From Alistipes senegalensis (GTDB taxonomy: Bacteria > Bacteroidota > Bacteroidia > Bacteroidales > Rikenellaceae): DNA of 64,000 nt. The translations under genes were made by a program, and so were the position numbers. Below the pieces are notes generated by a model. The model ran no database searches, had not been told where the DNA came from, and was given only the letters and a program-made list of their open reading frames with translations. How positions within the stretch are numbered: position 1 is the first letter of the stretch; every line of letters begins with the position of its first letter. Shown piece after piece: positions 43,194 through 50,545 of the stretch. The stretch lies in NCBI GenBank assembly GCA_023664045.1, contig JAMPGH010000001.1, forward strand, positions 56,090-120,089, in the 5' to 3' direction.

Positions 43194-44216
43194 ATGAAGA
43201 TCGCCGACATAGATCTGGGAGAACGCCCGCTGCTGCTGGCGCCGATGGAAGACGTAACCGACCCCTCGTTCCGCTACATGTGCAAGCGCTTCGGGGCCGA
43301 CATGGTCTACACGGAGTTCATCTCGTCGGACGGCCTGATCCGCGATGCGGCGAAGTCGCTCAAGAAACTGGAGATCGACGAGGCGGAGCGCCCCGTGGGC
43401 ATTCAGATCTACGGCCACCTGATCGAACCGATGGTCGAGGCGGCCCGCATGGCCGAAGCGGCGAATCCCGACGTGATAGACATCAACTTCGGCTGCCCGG
43501 TGAAGAAGATCGCGGGTCGCGGAGCCGGCTCGGGGATGATGCGCGACGTGCCGACGATGGTCGAAATGACGCGCCGCATCGTCGAAGCCGTACGCAAGCC
43601 GGTAACGGTGAAGACGCGCCTGGGCTGGGACGAGGAGACGAAGAACATCGAAGAGATCGCCCTGCGCCTGCAAGACGCAGGGATTGCGGCGCTGACGATC
43701 CACGGCCGCACGCGGGCCCAGATGTACCGCGGCGAAGCGGACTGGACGCTGATCGGCCGCGTGAAGAACGACCCGCGGATCCATATCCCGATCATCGGAA
43801 ACGGCGACGTGGATTCGGGACCCCGGGCGGCGGAGATGTTCGACCGCTACGGAGTGGACGGCGTGATGATCGGCCGGGCGACCTACGGCCGCCCGTGGAT
43901 CTTCCGCGAAGCGAGACACTTTCTTGAGACGGGCGAAGTGCTGCCGCAGCCGTCGGTCGCGGAACGTGTGGCGATCGCGAAAGAACACTTGCGGAAGTCG
44001 CTGGAGATCAAGGGCGACCACGTAGGCATACTGGAGATGCGGCGCCACCTGACGAACTACTTCAAGGGACTGCCGAATTTCAAGGAGACGCGCCTGAAGC
44101 TGGTAACGTCGCTGGACGTCGAAGAACTCTTCGCGACGCTCGACCGGATCGCCGAACGCTGGGGCGACTACGATCTGAGCGACGCCGTGCCGGCACCCCT
44201 GTCGCACAACCTTTGA
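43194..44216 (+). CDS. dusB: tRNA-dihydrouridine synthase
   Basis: A 340-residue FMN-dependent Dus enzyme that reduces uridine in the tRNA D-loop. Marks: LLLAPMEDVTDPSFRYMCKR, VIDINFGCPVKKI with the catalytic Cys, LTIHGRTRAQMYRGEADW, and the FMN phosphate-binding GNGDVDSG and DGVMIGRATYGRPWIF. ATG at 43194 is the standard start. The S41-like gene follows after 72 bases, with no terminator between. Confidence 0.94.
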   Translation: MKIADIDLGERPLLLAPMEDVTDPSFRYMCKRFGADMVYTEFISSDGLIRDAAKSLKKLEIDEAERPVGIQIYGHLIEPMVEAARMAEAANPDVIDINFGCPVKKIAGRGAGSGMMRDVPTMVEMTRRIVEAVRKPVTVKTRLGWDEETKNIEEIALRLQDAGIAALTIHGRTRAQMYRGEADWTLIGRVKNDPRIHIPIIGNGDVDSGPRAAEMFDRYGVDGVMIGRATYGRPWIFREARHFLETGEVLPQPSVAERVAIAKEHLRKSLEIKGDHVGILEMRRHLTNYFKGLPNFKETRLKLVTSLDVEELFATLDRIAERWGDYDLSDAVPAPLSHNL

Positions 44217-44288
44217 AACGCATTCGGGCCGCCGAAGCAATATTTCCGGGAAAAAGCCGTTCGTAAAGGGACAGAATCCCGAAACGAC

Positions 44289-45713
44289 ATGAAAATCATC
44301 CGCATCGCGCTGTCGCTGCTGCTGGCGGCGAGCAGTCTCGGTGTCCGGGCCGAAGAACCCGACACGCTTCAGGTATCCAGCATCCGCATTGCCGACCGCT
44401 GTTTTGCCATTCTCGACACCCGCATGCCGCGGGCCCGCGTGGGGCGGAAACTCCACACGATTCCGAACCACCCGGGGCTCGATTCGCTGCTTACGCCGGC
44501 CGAAAGAGCCGAAGTACTGGCCGAGATCGCAGCCCGCTGCGATGCGCTGGGCAAAGATTCGCTGCTGACCTCCGACCTATTCTGGGTCATGCGTCCCTAC
44601 TATGACCGGCTCCGCCACGAAGATCCCCACTACCGCATCACGATGGTGAACTACGGCGACTCCGAAGTCTACCGCAAGAAGAGCGATCAACGACGCATCG
44701 GCCGCGAACTGCGGATGCCGGCATTCAGTCTGCTGCAGATCCGCGACACGCTGCTGATCGACCGCTCGCTCGACCCGCAGTTCCGGCGCGGCGACCGCGT
44801 GATGGCGATCAACGGCGTGGCGGCGGCCCAATATCTGAAATACGGCTACGGCGACCGCTACACGACGCCCTCGGCGATGATGGTCCGCTACTATTACAGT
44901 CAGATTACGGACAAATTCCGCATCGACCTGCTCCGCGACGGCGAAGCGCTGACGGTCGAGACGGCGGGACAACCGGCGACGAAGACCCATTTCCTGCTCG
45001 CCAAAGCCGAAGAGACCGACGCCAACATCCGCACCTATCCCAATGCCGGAAGCGGCTACATAGCCATTCCCAAATTCTTCCCCGACAACAGCCGCCTGAT
45101 CCGCATCGTTCGCCGGGCGATCGAAGACTTCAAAAAACAAGGACTGCGCAACGTGATTCTCGACCTGCGCCGCAACCCCGGCGGCAACGGCCATGCCTTC
45201 GACGAGCTGCTGTCGATCTTCATCGACAAACCCGTAGCGGAATACTGCACGGGCCAGCGGGTCAAGGCCTCGAAAGAAGCGATGCGATACTATGATTTTC
45301 TGACCGAAGAACAGCTGGGTCAAGTGGTCGAACTGCCTGAAACGGAATATGTCCGCACGTTCGAGACGAACCCGAAGATGTATGTCGGCGGCATGAACTG
45401 CTACGTACTGGTGAGCCGCGACACGGGATCGATCGCCGCGTCGTTCGTCAACATGCTGCAATACCACGGAGCGGCGCAACTGGTCGGCGAACCGCTGCTG
45501 CACAATGCCCTGAAATACGGAGAAGTGCTGGAGGGACGCATGCTCCGCCCCTCGCAGCTGGCGGAAACGGCCGTTTCGATGGTCGAGATCGACGAATGCA
45601 CACGCCGCGACGACGGTTACGTAGTACCCGACATCGCGATACCCTACGTAGCGGCCGACTACCTGATGGGAGGCGATGCCATGCTGGAAAAACTGCTCGA
45701 CATGCTGCGATGA
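44289..45713 (+). CDS. S41-family peptidase-like secreted protein
   Basis: 474 residues with a signal peptide (MKIIRIALSLLLAASSLGVRA). The central part has a PDZ-like segment (RRGDRVMAINGVAAAQYLKY). The C-terminal half is a C-terminal-processing-peptidase (S41) fold: VILDLRRNPGGNGHAFDEL and the likely Ser nucleophile in SRDTGSIAASFVNML. The Lys of the Ser-Lys dyad could not be placed. Likely periplasmic; substrate unknown. Confidence 0.82.
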   Translation: MKIIRIALSLLLAASSLGVRAEEPDTLQVSSIRIADRCFAILDTRMPRARVGRKLHTIPNHPGLDSLLTPAERAEVLAEIAARCDALGKDSLLTSDLFWVMRPYYDRLRHEDPHYRITMVNYGDSEVYRKKSDQRRIGRELRMPAFSLLQIRDTLLIDRSLDPQFRRGDRVMAINGVAAAQYLKYGYGDRYTTPSAMMVRYYYSQITDKFRIDLLRDGEALTVETAGQPATKTHFLLAKAEETDANIRTYPNAGSGYIAIPKFFPDNSRLIRIVRRAIEDFKKQGLRNVILDLRRNPGGNGHAFDELLSIFIDKPVAEYCTGQRVKASKEAMRYYDFLTEEQLGQVVELPETEYVRTFETNPKMYVGGMNCYVLVSRDTGSIAASFVNMLQYHGAAQLVGEPLLHNALKYGEVLEGRMLRPSQLAETAVSMVEIDECTRRDDGYVVPDIAIPYVAADYLMGGDAMLEKLLDMLR

Positions 45714-45715
45714 AA

Positions 45716-45746
45716 AAGGGGCTCTCGATACCGAGGCCCCTTATCA
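45716..45746. terminator. Terminator between the S41-like gene and mgsA
   Basis: Imperfect stem aaggggctctcg / cgaggcccctt with a 4-base loop, followed by an AT-rich run, between convergent genes. Confidence 0.65.
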
Positions 45747-45763
45747 TATAAGGAATCGTGCGG

Positions 45764-46237
45764 CTATTTCAACACGCGCTCGACGTACTCGCGATAGTCC
45801 TTGACGACGGGCTCGTACTCCTCGTCCGTGAAGAGCGGCGACGAGATGAGGAAGTCGGCCGAGGCGCGGTTGATCGCCGTAGGCACGTTGTAGAGCGAAG
45901 CCAGACGCAGCAGCGCCTTGACGTCGACGTCGTGGGGCTGCGCAGCCATCGGGTCGCAGAAAAAGATCAGGGCGCTGATCTGCCCGGAGACGATCAGCGA
46001 ACCCAGCTGCTGGTCGCCGCCCAACGGACCCGACTTGAGCAACGTGATATGCAGATCGTCGACGTTGCAATCCTCCGTCGTATGATTCTTCAGGGTCTTT
46101 TCGACCATTTTACCCGTCGTACCGGTACACACCAGCGAATGGGTGGACAACACGGAACAGTTCCAGTCGACCCATTCGGCCAGATCGCGTTTCATGTTGT
46201 CATGCGCCACGAGCGCCACCATTTTCTTCTTGTCCAT
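45764..46237 (-). CDS. mgsA: Methylglyoxal synthase
   Basis: 157 residues. Converts dihydroxyacetone phosphate to methylglyoxal, a bypass of lower glycolysis under phosphate limitation. Marks: VALVAHDNMKRDL, CTGTTGKM, LKSGPLGGDQQLG with the catalytic Asp75, and FFCDPMAAQPHDVDVKALLR. ATG at 46237 gives the conserved start; the frame extends further upstream. Minus-strand TATCTTTG at 46304-46311 is the probable -7 box. Confidence 0.94.
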   Translation of the reverse strand: MDKKKMVALVAHDNMKRDLAEWVDWNCSVLSTHSLVCTGTTGKMVEKTLKNHTTEDCNVDDLHITLLKSGPLGGDQQLGSLIVSGQISALIFFCDPMAAQPHDVDVKALLRLASLYNVPTAINRASADFLISSPLFTDEEYEPVVKDYREYVERVLK

Positions 46238-46303
46238 AACTTTGCATCTGTGGGAACCGCCCATCGGCTCCCGATTTCGAAATACTACTCGGTTTATCGG
46301 CGA

Positions 46304-46311
46304 CAAAGATA
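46304..46311 (-). promoter_or_regulatory. -7 element of mgsA
   Basis: Minus-strand TATCTTTG fits TAnnTTTG and lies 66 bases before the start codon. No clear -33 element. The rest of 46312-46540 shows nothing recognisable. Confidence 0.5.
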
Positions 46312-46540
46312 ATGCAAAAGTTGTGAATTATTAAAATTATTTACTAATTTATTCAAATTATTTTGTTTGGTGCCGACCGGCGGAATGCACAAGACCGGCA
46401 GAGAAACGAGCACAGAACAGACCGGAAGCCGGGGAACAGCCTCCGAAGCGGAAAAGCCCGATCCCAGAAAACGATACCGCCCAAAGCCCTCCGGAAAACG
46501 CTCTCCCCGAGAGGGTTTGCACTCGGAGAAAACGGGCACG

Positions 46541-46570
46541 AAAAAAGGTCCCGACATTTGTCGGGACCTT
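46541..46570 (-). terminator. Terminator of the DUF5606 gene
   Basis: Stem aaggtcccgac / gtcgggacctt around a 4-base loop, followed on the minus strand by a T run. Confidence 0.85.
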
Positions 46571-46617
46571 CGATCCGTTGCAACCGGACGCTGCGATCGA
46601 AATAAGCGCACGGCGCG

Positions 46618-47025
46618 CTATTCGGCCTCCTCCTCGGGGAGCTTGAACTCGGTGAAGCCGGCGGCGACGAGCGTATTGTACCAAGCGAAGCACTTCTTGA
46701 TGTCGGAGACATGCACGCGCTCGCGGTCGTACTCGGGCAACACCTCGGCGAAAGCAGCCTTCAACTTCTCGGGCGATTCCTTATGGGAGACGGCCTCCTT
46801 GCCGCCGGTATGGGCGTAGATCTTGGTGAAGACCTCGGCCAAAGGCATGTCGTCGCCCTCGGTATACATCGAAATTTCGGTAAGCGCACTGACCTTCGAC
46901 GAAGCCGAAGCGTTCATGCGCCGTCCGTCGAGGAGCGATTCGACGATCACGCCGCGCGTCGACTGCGCGACGTACTTGTACAAACCGGGCTGGCCCGAAA
47001 TGGCCAAAATCTCTCTGAGTTCCAT
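46618..47025 (-). CDS. DUF5606 family protein
   Basis: 135 residues. LREILAISGQPGLYKYVAQ, then STRGVIVESLLDGRRM and SSKVSALTEISMYTEGDDMP match the conserved start of the Bacteroidetes DUF5606 family, of unknown function. The C-terminal half (HVSDIKKCFAWYNTLVAAGF) is probably helical. It is cytoplasmic. The MscS-type channel gene ends 24 bases away on the same strand, so the two are probably co-transcribed. Confidence 0.85.
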   Translation of the reverse strand: MELREILAISGQPGLYKYVAQSTRGVIVESLLDGRRMNASASSKVSALTEISMYTEGDDMPLAEVFTKIYAHTGGKEAVSHKESPEKLKAAFAEVLPEYDRERVHVSDIKKCFAWYNTLVAAGFTEFKLPEEEAE

Positions 47026-47049
47026 AGGTTGATTCTTTATATATAGTAA

Positions 47050-47967
47050 CTACTCTTTCTTCATGTGGACGTCCATCTGCGGGAACGGGAAGCTGATGCC
47101 GTGCTCGGGCAGTCGGTCGTAGAAACGCTCGTTGTTCTGGAAGAAGACGTCCCAGTAATCGGCGTTGCGGACCCATGCGCGGACGGTGAGGTTGACCGAC
47201 GAATCGGCCAAAGCAGCGACCCACACGACGGGTGCGGGATCGGTCAATACGCGGCTGTCGGCGGCGAGGATGTCGAGCAGAGCCTTGCGGGCGGTATCGA
47301 TGCTGTCGCCGTAAGAGATGCTGACGGTCCAGTCGACGCGCCGCAACGGAGCGGTGGAATAGTTGTCGACGATGGCCGTGGCGATGGAGTTGTTGGGGAT
47401 GTAGATGGTCTGGTTGTCGCCCGTGGTGATGACCGTGGAGAACAACTTGATGTCGCGGACCGTGCCCGACTGCCCCTGAGCCGAAATGAAGTCGCCGACG
47501 CGGTAAGGTTTCATCAACAGGATCATGATGCCGCCGGCGAAGTTCTGCGCCGTACCGCTCCAAGCCATACCGATAGCCAGCGTGGCGGCGGAGAAGAGAG
47601 CGATGATCGAAGTAACGTTGACGCCCAACGTCTGCACGACGATGAGGATCAAGATGACCGTGAAGATGATCTTGACGGTATGGCGCATGAACGACCGCAA
47701 CGAGACGTCGACCTTACGCTTCTCGAAAGCCAGATCGAGCAGGGCGATCAGACGCCGCACGATCCACCGTCCGACGAAGTAGATGGCCAGCGCGACCAAG
47801 AGCTTCAGGGCGATCCACACCATGTCGCCGAGCATGTCGGAGAAGAACTGGCGGTAGTCCGTATTGATGACCTTCTCGATCGTTTGTGCGAGGTTGGCTT
47901 TCTGCACGCTATCGGGCAGGATCAGCGGCTCGGCAGGGGCCGTCTGGGCGAAAAAGTTCCAAAACAT
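47050..47967 (-). CDS. MscS-family small-conductance mechanosensitive channel
   Basis: 305 residues. Three transmembrane segments are followed by the pore-lining helix (IALFSAATLAIGMAWSGTAQ), the beta domain (VGDFISAQGQSGTVRDIKLF and IYIPNNSIATAIVDNYS) and an alpha/beta C-terminal domain. It protects against hypo-osmotic shock. ATG at 47967 gives MFWNFFAQT and is preferred to a longer frame with a non-membrane-like N-terminus. Minus-strand TATTTTTG at 48006-48013 may be the -7 box. Confidence 0.92.
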   Translation of the reverse strand: MFWNFFAQTAPAEPLILPDSVQKANLAQTIEKVINTDYRQFFSDMLGDMVWIALKLLVALAIYFVGRWIVRRLIALLDLAFEKRKVDVSLRSFMRHTVKIIFTVILILIVVQTLGVNVTSIIALFSAATLAIGMAWSGTAQNFAGGIMILLMKPYRVGDFISAQGQSGTVRDIKLFSTVITTGDNQTIYIPNNSIATAIVDNYSTAPLRRVDWTVSISYGDSIDTARKALLDILAADSRVLTDPAPVVWVAALADSSVNLTVRAWVRNADYWDVFFQNNERFYDRLPEHGISFPFPQMDVHMKKE

Positions 47968-48300
47968 AAGATTTCCGTTTATTTGTGTTTGCGATTTCCG
48001 GAGTGCAAAAATAGTCAAAATCCGGTGAATACGAAAATAATCGATCGACAGATCGGCGGCGGAACCGGACGAAGCGGCAGCACGAACTCGGGCCGAGGCC
48101 CCGCCGAAACCCGCCACGAGCTGCCACTACCCGCGTTCTGGCCCCACTGCCCTATTGGCTGCAGGCTGTCCGCAACACGAAAACAGGCGACATACGCAGA
48201 AGGTTTCCTACGGCATCTCCAGTCTGACAGCGATCTATTGCAAGATACCCGGGCGGGCGACGGTGGGTACGGAAACATTATCTGACTGAAATTTTTCAGA
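47968..48300. other. Gap upstream of the MscS gene
   Basis: Apart from the candidate -7 box at 48006-48013 I see nothing: no gene, no strong hairpin and no repeat. A MITE-like copy follows at 48301. Confidence 0.45.
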
Positions 48301-48460
48301 CGTTTATATACATCGATGTACCTGCTTTCCGACTTAAATTTCATCTTCGGAGGGCACTTAGGAGAGGATCGGACCTCAATACGCGGCAAAAATCCGCGAG
48401 TTACAATGATCGGATTTGAGAATCCGGGTCGAAAATGCCGGTACATAAAGATATGCAATC
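48301..48460. mobile_element. MITE-like element, copy C
   Basis: The left end tttatatacatcgatgtacc (48303-48322) matches copy B almost exactly. The interior ggatcggacctcaatacgcgg, a short gcgg..ccgc hairpin, and acaatgatcggatttgagaa match copy A. The right end ggtacataaagatatgcaatc (48440-48460) is inverted relative to the left with several mismatches. About 160 bases. The promoter of the next gene begins within 15 bases of its right end. Confidence 0.6.
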
Positions 48461-48473
48461 GGACTATTTTTAT

Positions 48474-48481
48474 TATATTTG
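48474..48481 (+). promoter_or_regulatory. -7 element of the membrane-protein gene
   Basis: TATATTTG fits TAnnTTTG. The -33 region would fall inside the right end of the MITE-like copy C, so the element may supply or alter the promoter. Confidence 0.6.
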
Positions 48482-48510
48482 TAATCGATTAACCCCTTAA
48501 AAAAACCGAT

Positions 48511-49122
48511 ATGGAGACAAAGAAACTCGATTTTGCCGAAACTTTCAAAGACGCGTTCTCGATCGGCGTGAAAAACGCACCGTCGATCATCGCCGCCGTA
48601 GCGCTGTGGCTCGTAACGATCTGGATTCCCTATCTGAACGTAGGCACCACGATCGCCATCTCGCTGCTGCCCACCGAACTGGCCAAAGGCAACGTCATCA
48701 ACCCGCTGGGAATCTTCGCCAGCAAATACCGCCGCTACATGGGCGAATATTTCATCACGCTGGGCCTGATGGTCATTCCGACTTTTGCCGGCATCCTCTT
48801 CGGATTCGTCCCGGCGATCGTTCTCTCCATCGCCTGGTCGCTCTCCTACTACTTCCTGATCGAAAAAGGCAAGAACCCCATCGAAGCCATCAAGGCCTCC
48901 AACGACGCGACCTACGGCAGCAAGTGGACGATGTTCGGCGTCTCGATCGTGTTCGGTATTGCGATCAGCATCGTATTCGGCATTCTGAGAGCCATCTGCA
49001 ATGTGATCGACGTGGAGTTCATCACGTTCGTGGTCATGCTGGTATTCGCCGTGCTGGTATCGTCGATCTCGATGGCGATCAACGCCTCGTACTGGAAGCA
49101 ACTCAAAGACAACGTACAATAA
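48511..49122 (+). CDS. Polytopic membrane protein of unknown function
   Basis: 203 residues with about five transmembrane segments (SIIAAVALWLVTIWIPYLNV, YFITLGLMVIPTFAGILFGF, PAIVLSIAWSLSYYFLIE, GVSIVFGIAISIVFGILRAI, FITFVVMLVFAVLVSSISMA). The layout resembles membrane proteins of the glycerophosphodiester-phosphodiesterase-membrane-domain or DUF975 type, but I cannot assign it firmly. It is a single gene with its own promoter and terminator. Confidence 0.72.
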   Translation: METKKLDFAETFKDAFSIGVKNAPSIIAAVALWLVTIWIPYLNVGTTIAISLLPTELAKGNVINPLGIFASKYRRYMGEYFITLGLMVIPTFAGILFGFVPAIVLSIAWSLSYYFLIEKGKNPIEAIKASNDATYGSKWTMFGVSIVFGIAISIVFGILRAICNVIDVEFITFVVMLVFAVLVSSISMAINASYWKQLKDNVQ

Positions 49123-49139
49123 ACGGTTGCGATAATCGT

Positions 49140-49165
49140 AAAGACGGTCTTCGGATCGTCTTTTT
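49140..49165 (+). terminator. Terminator of the membrane-protein gene
   Basis: Stem aaagacggtc / gatcgtcttt (one mismatch) around a ttcg loop, followed by seven T. Confidence 0.8.
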
Positions 49166-49207
49166 TTATGTACGAAATGCGATTTTATCGAAAAACGATA
49201 AATATTA

Positions 49208-49237
49208 TTTGTTTTTCAGAAATAAATCGTATCTTTG
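49208..49237 (+). promoter_or_regulatory. Promoter of the DUF2975/YozG operon
   Basis: TTTG (49208-49211) and TATCTTTG (49230-49237) with an 18-base spacer. The start codon is at 49538, giving a leader of almost 300 bases filled by a 74-base repeat array. Confidence 0.65.
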
Positions 49238-49280
49238 CCCTATCCGAACTACCCTCCGGGGAAAGGAGAGAAGAATGCGA

Positions 49281-49470
49281 ATGACCGTTTTCGATAAGCC
49301 GAAAGCTGAGCCGAGCTTGCTCGAGCTATGCCGAGGCTAGAAAAGGTGCATGGAATGACCGTTTTCGATAAGCCGAAAGCAGAGCCGAACTTGTTCGAGC
49401 TATGCGAAGGCGAGAAAAGGTGCATGAAGTAACCGTTTTCGACAAGCCGAAAGCAGAGCCGAAACCTTTT
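49281..49470. repeat. 74-base direct repeat array
   Basis: Two full units (49281-49354, 49355-49428) and a partial third (49429-49470). Core: gaccgttttcgataagccga, aagcagagccgagcttg, ttcgagctatgccgaggcga and gaaaaggtgcatga. Units differ at about 10% of positions. The same sequence occurs inverted at about 36335-36410. It lies in the probable 5' leader of the DUF2975 gene. Confidence 0.85.
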
Positions 49471-49537
49471 TCGCAACACCACCACGCACCTGCTTTAGCG
49501 GGGCGAGGCGAAAAACCTGCGAGAAATCGAACGAAAA

Positions 49538-50254
49538 ATGCAAAATAAAAAGAGATTTCTACAACGCCTGCTGGCGATCTACATCGCCTTTTTCCTTGTG
49601 ATCGTCGCGGGGCTCGCGCTCGAAGTCCTGCCGGGATTCGCACGAGGATTCGTCGAAGGCAACGAAATGGGAACGGACATGACCCGAAACTGGGCGCTGG
49701 GCGCCCCGCGCATGATCTACATGCTGGAAGGCGTCCGCATCGTCGAAAGCCCCGAAGATGTCATTCCGACGCCGGAACTGGCGCAAGGCATCGACGTCAA
49801 GACCCACATCCGCAAAATCGGTCTTACGGTGGAAGAAGAAGCCCCCGGAGCCTCGATCTTCACGCTCTCGTTCCGCTCGGTAGGCGGCAGCGGCTGGATC
49901 TATCTGGCGATCATGCTCTGCTCGCTGGCCTATCTTGCGATCATCGTCCTGATGTTCCTGATAATCCACTCGCTGCGCCGTTCGATCCGCGAAGAACATC
50001 CGCTCGAACGCCGCAACGTGGGACTTCTGCGCATCATCGGACTGCTGGCGATCGTTACCGAACTGCTCCACGACACGATGGACTGGACGATGAGCTCCCG
50101 GGCCGCCGAACTGCTCTCCGGAAGCGGCTATGTCGTCGACACGGCATTCCATGTCTCCTACTCGACGATCCTGATGGGCGTGCTGATTCTTTTCGCGGCC
50201 GAAGTATTCGCCGTAGGACGGAATCTGAGCGAAGAACAGAAACTGACCATCTAA
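49538..50254 (+). CDS. DUF2975-domain membrane protein
   Basis: 238 residues with four transmembrane segments (RLLAIYIAFFLVIVAGLALE, WIYLAIMLCSLAYLAIIVLM, VGLLRIIGLLAIVTELLHDT, YSTILMGVLILFAAEVFAVG). The LRRSIREEHPLERRNVGLLR segment and the C-terminal GRNLSEEQKLTI fit the DUF2975 family, typically encoded next to a YozG-type XRE regulator, as here. A large extracytoplasmic loop separates helices 1 and 2. Function unknown. Confidence 0.85.
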   Translation: MQNKKRFLQRLLAIYIAFFLVIVAGLALEVLPGFARGFVEGNEMGTDMTRNWALGAPRMIYMLEGVRIVESPEDVIPTPELAQGIDVKTHIRKIGLTVEEEAPGASIFTLSFRSVGGSGWIYLAIMLCSLAYLAIIVLMFLIIHSLRRSIREEHPLERRNVGLLRIIGLLAIVTELLHDTMDWTMSSRAAELLSGSGYVVDTAFHVSYSTILMGVLILFAAEVFAVGRNLSEEQKLTI

Positions 50255-50294
50255 AACCTCAACCATGATAACGACAAGCTGCATGACTACGAAA

Positions 50295-50303
50295 GGGGGG
50301 GGG
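50295..50303 (+). repeat. Nine-G run at the YozG ribosome-binding position
   Basis: Nine G two bases before the ATG of the XRE regulator, in the place of a ribosome-binding site. A change in length would alter the spacing and G-rich complementarity at the start. Confidence 0.8.
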
Positions 50304-50305
50304 AA

Positions 50306-50542
50306 ATGGCTATAATCATCAACATAGACGTCATGATGGCCCGCCGCAAGATGTCGCTCGGCGAACTGGCGGAACGGGTGGACATCACGCCCGCGAACCT
50401 TTCGATCCTCAAGAACGGCAAAGCCAAAGCGATCCGCTTCTCGACGCTCGAAGCGATCTGCCGCGAATTGGCGTGTCAACCGGGCGACATCATCGAATAC
50501 CGTCCGGAAACGGAAGACGAAAAACGACAGAACACCTTATAA
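50306..50542 (+). CDS. YozG-like XRE transcriptional regulator
   Basis: 78 residues, almost only a helix-turn-helix: MMARRKMSLGELAERVDITP, NLSILKNGKAKAIRFSTLEA, ICRELACQPGDIIEYRPE. This small Cro/CI type with a DUF2975 partner is a recurrent pair in Firmicutes and Bacteroidetes. It starts 51 bases after the DUF2975 gene and ends 3 bases before the M16 protease start, so the three genes may be one transcript. A nine-G run precedes the start. Confidence 0.9.
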   Translation: MAIIINIDVMMARRKMSLGELAERVDITPANLSILKNGKAKAIRFSTLEAICRELACQPGDIIEYRPETEDEKRQNTL

Positions 50543-50545
50543 ACA

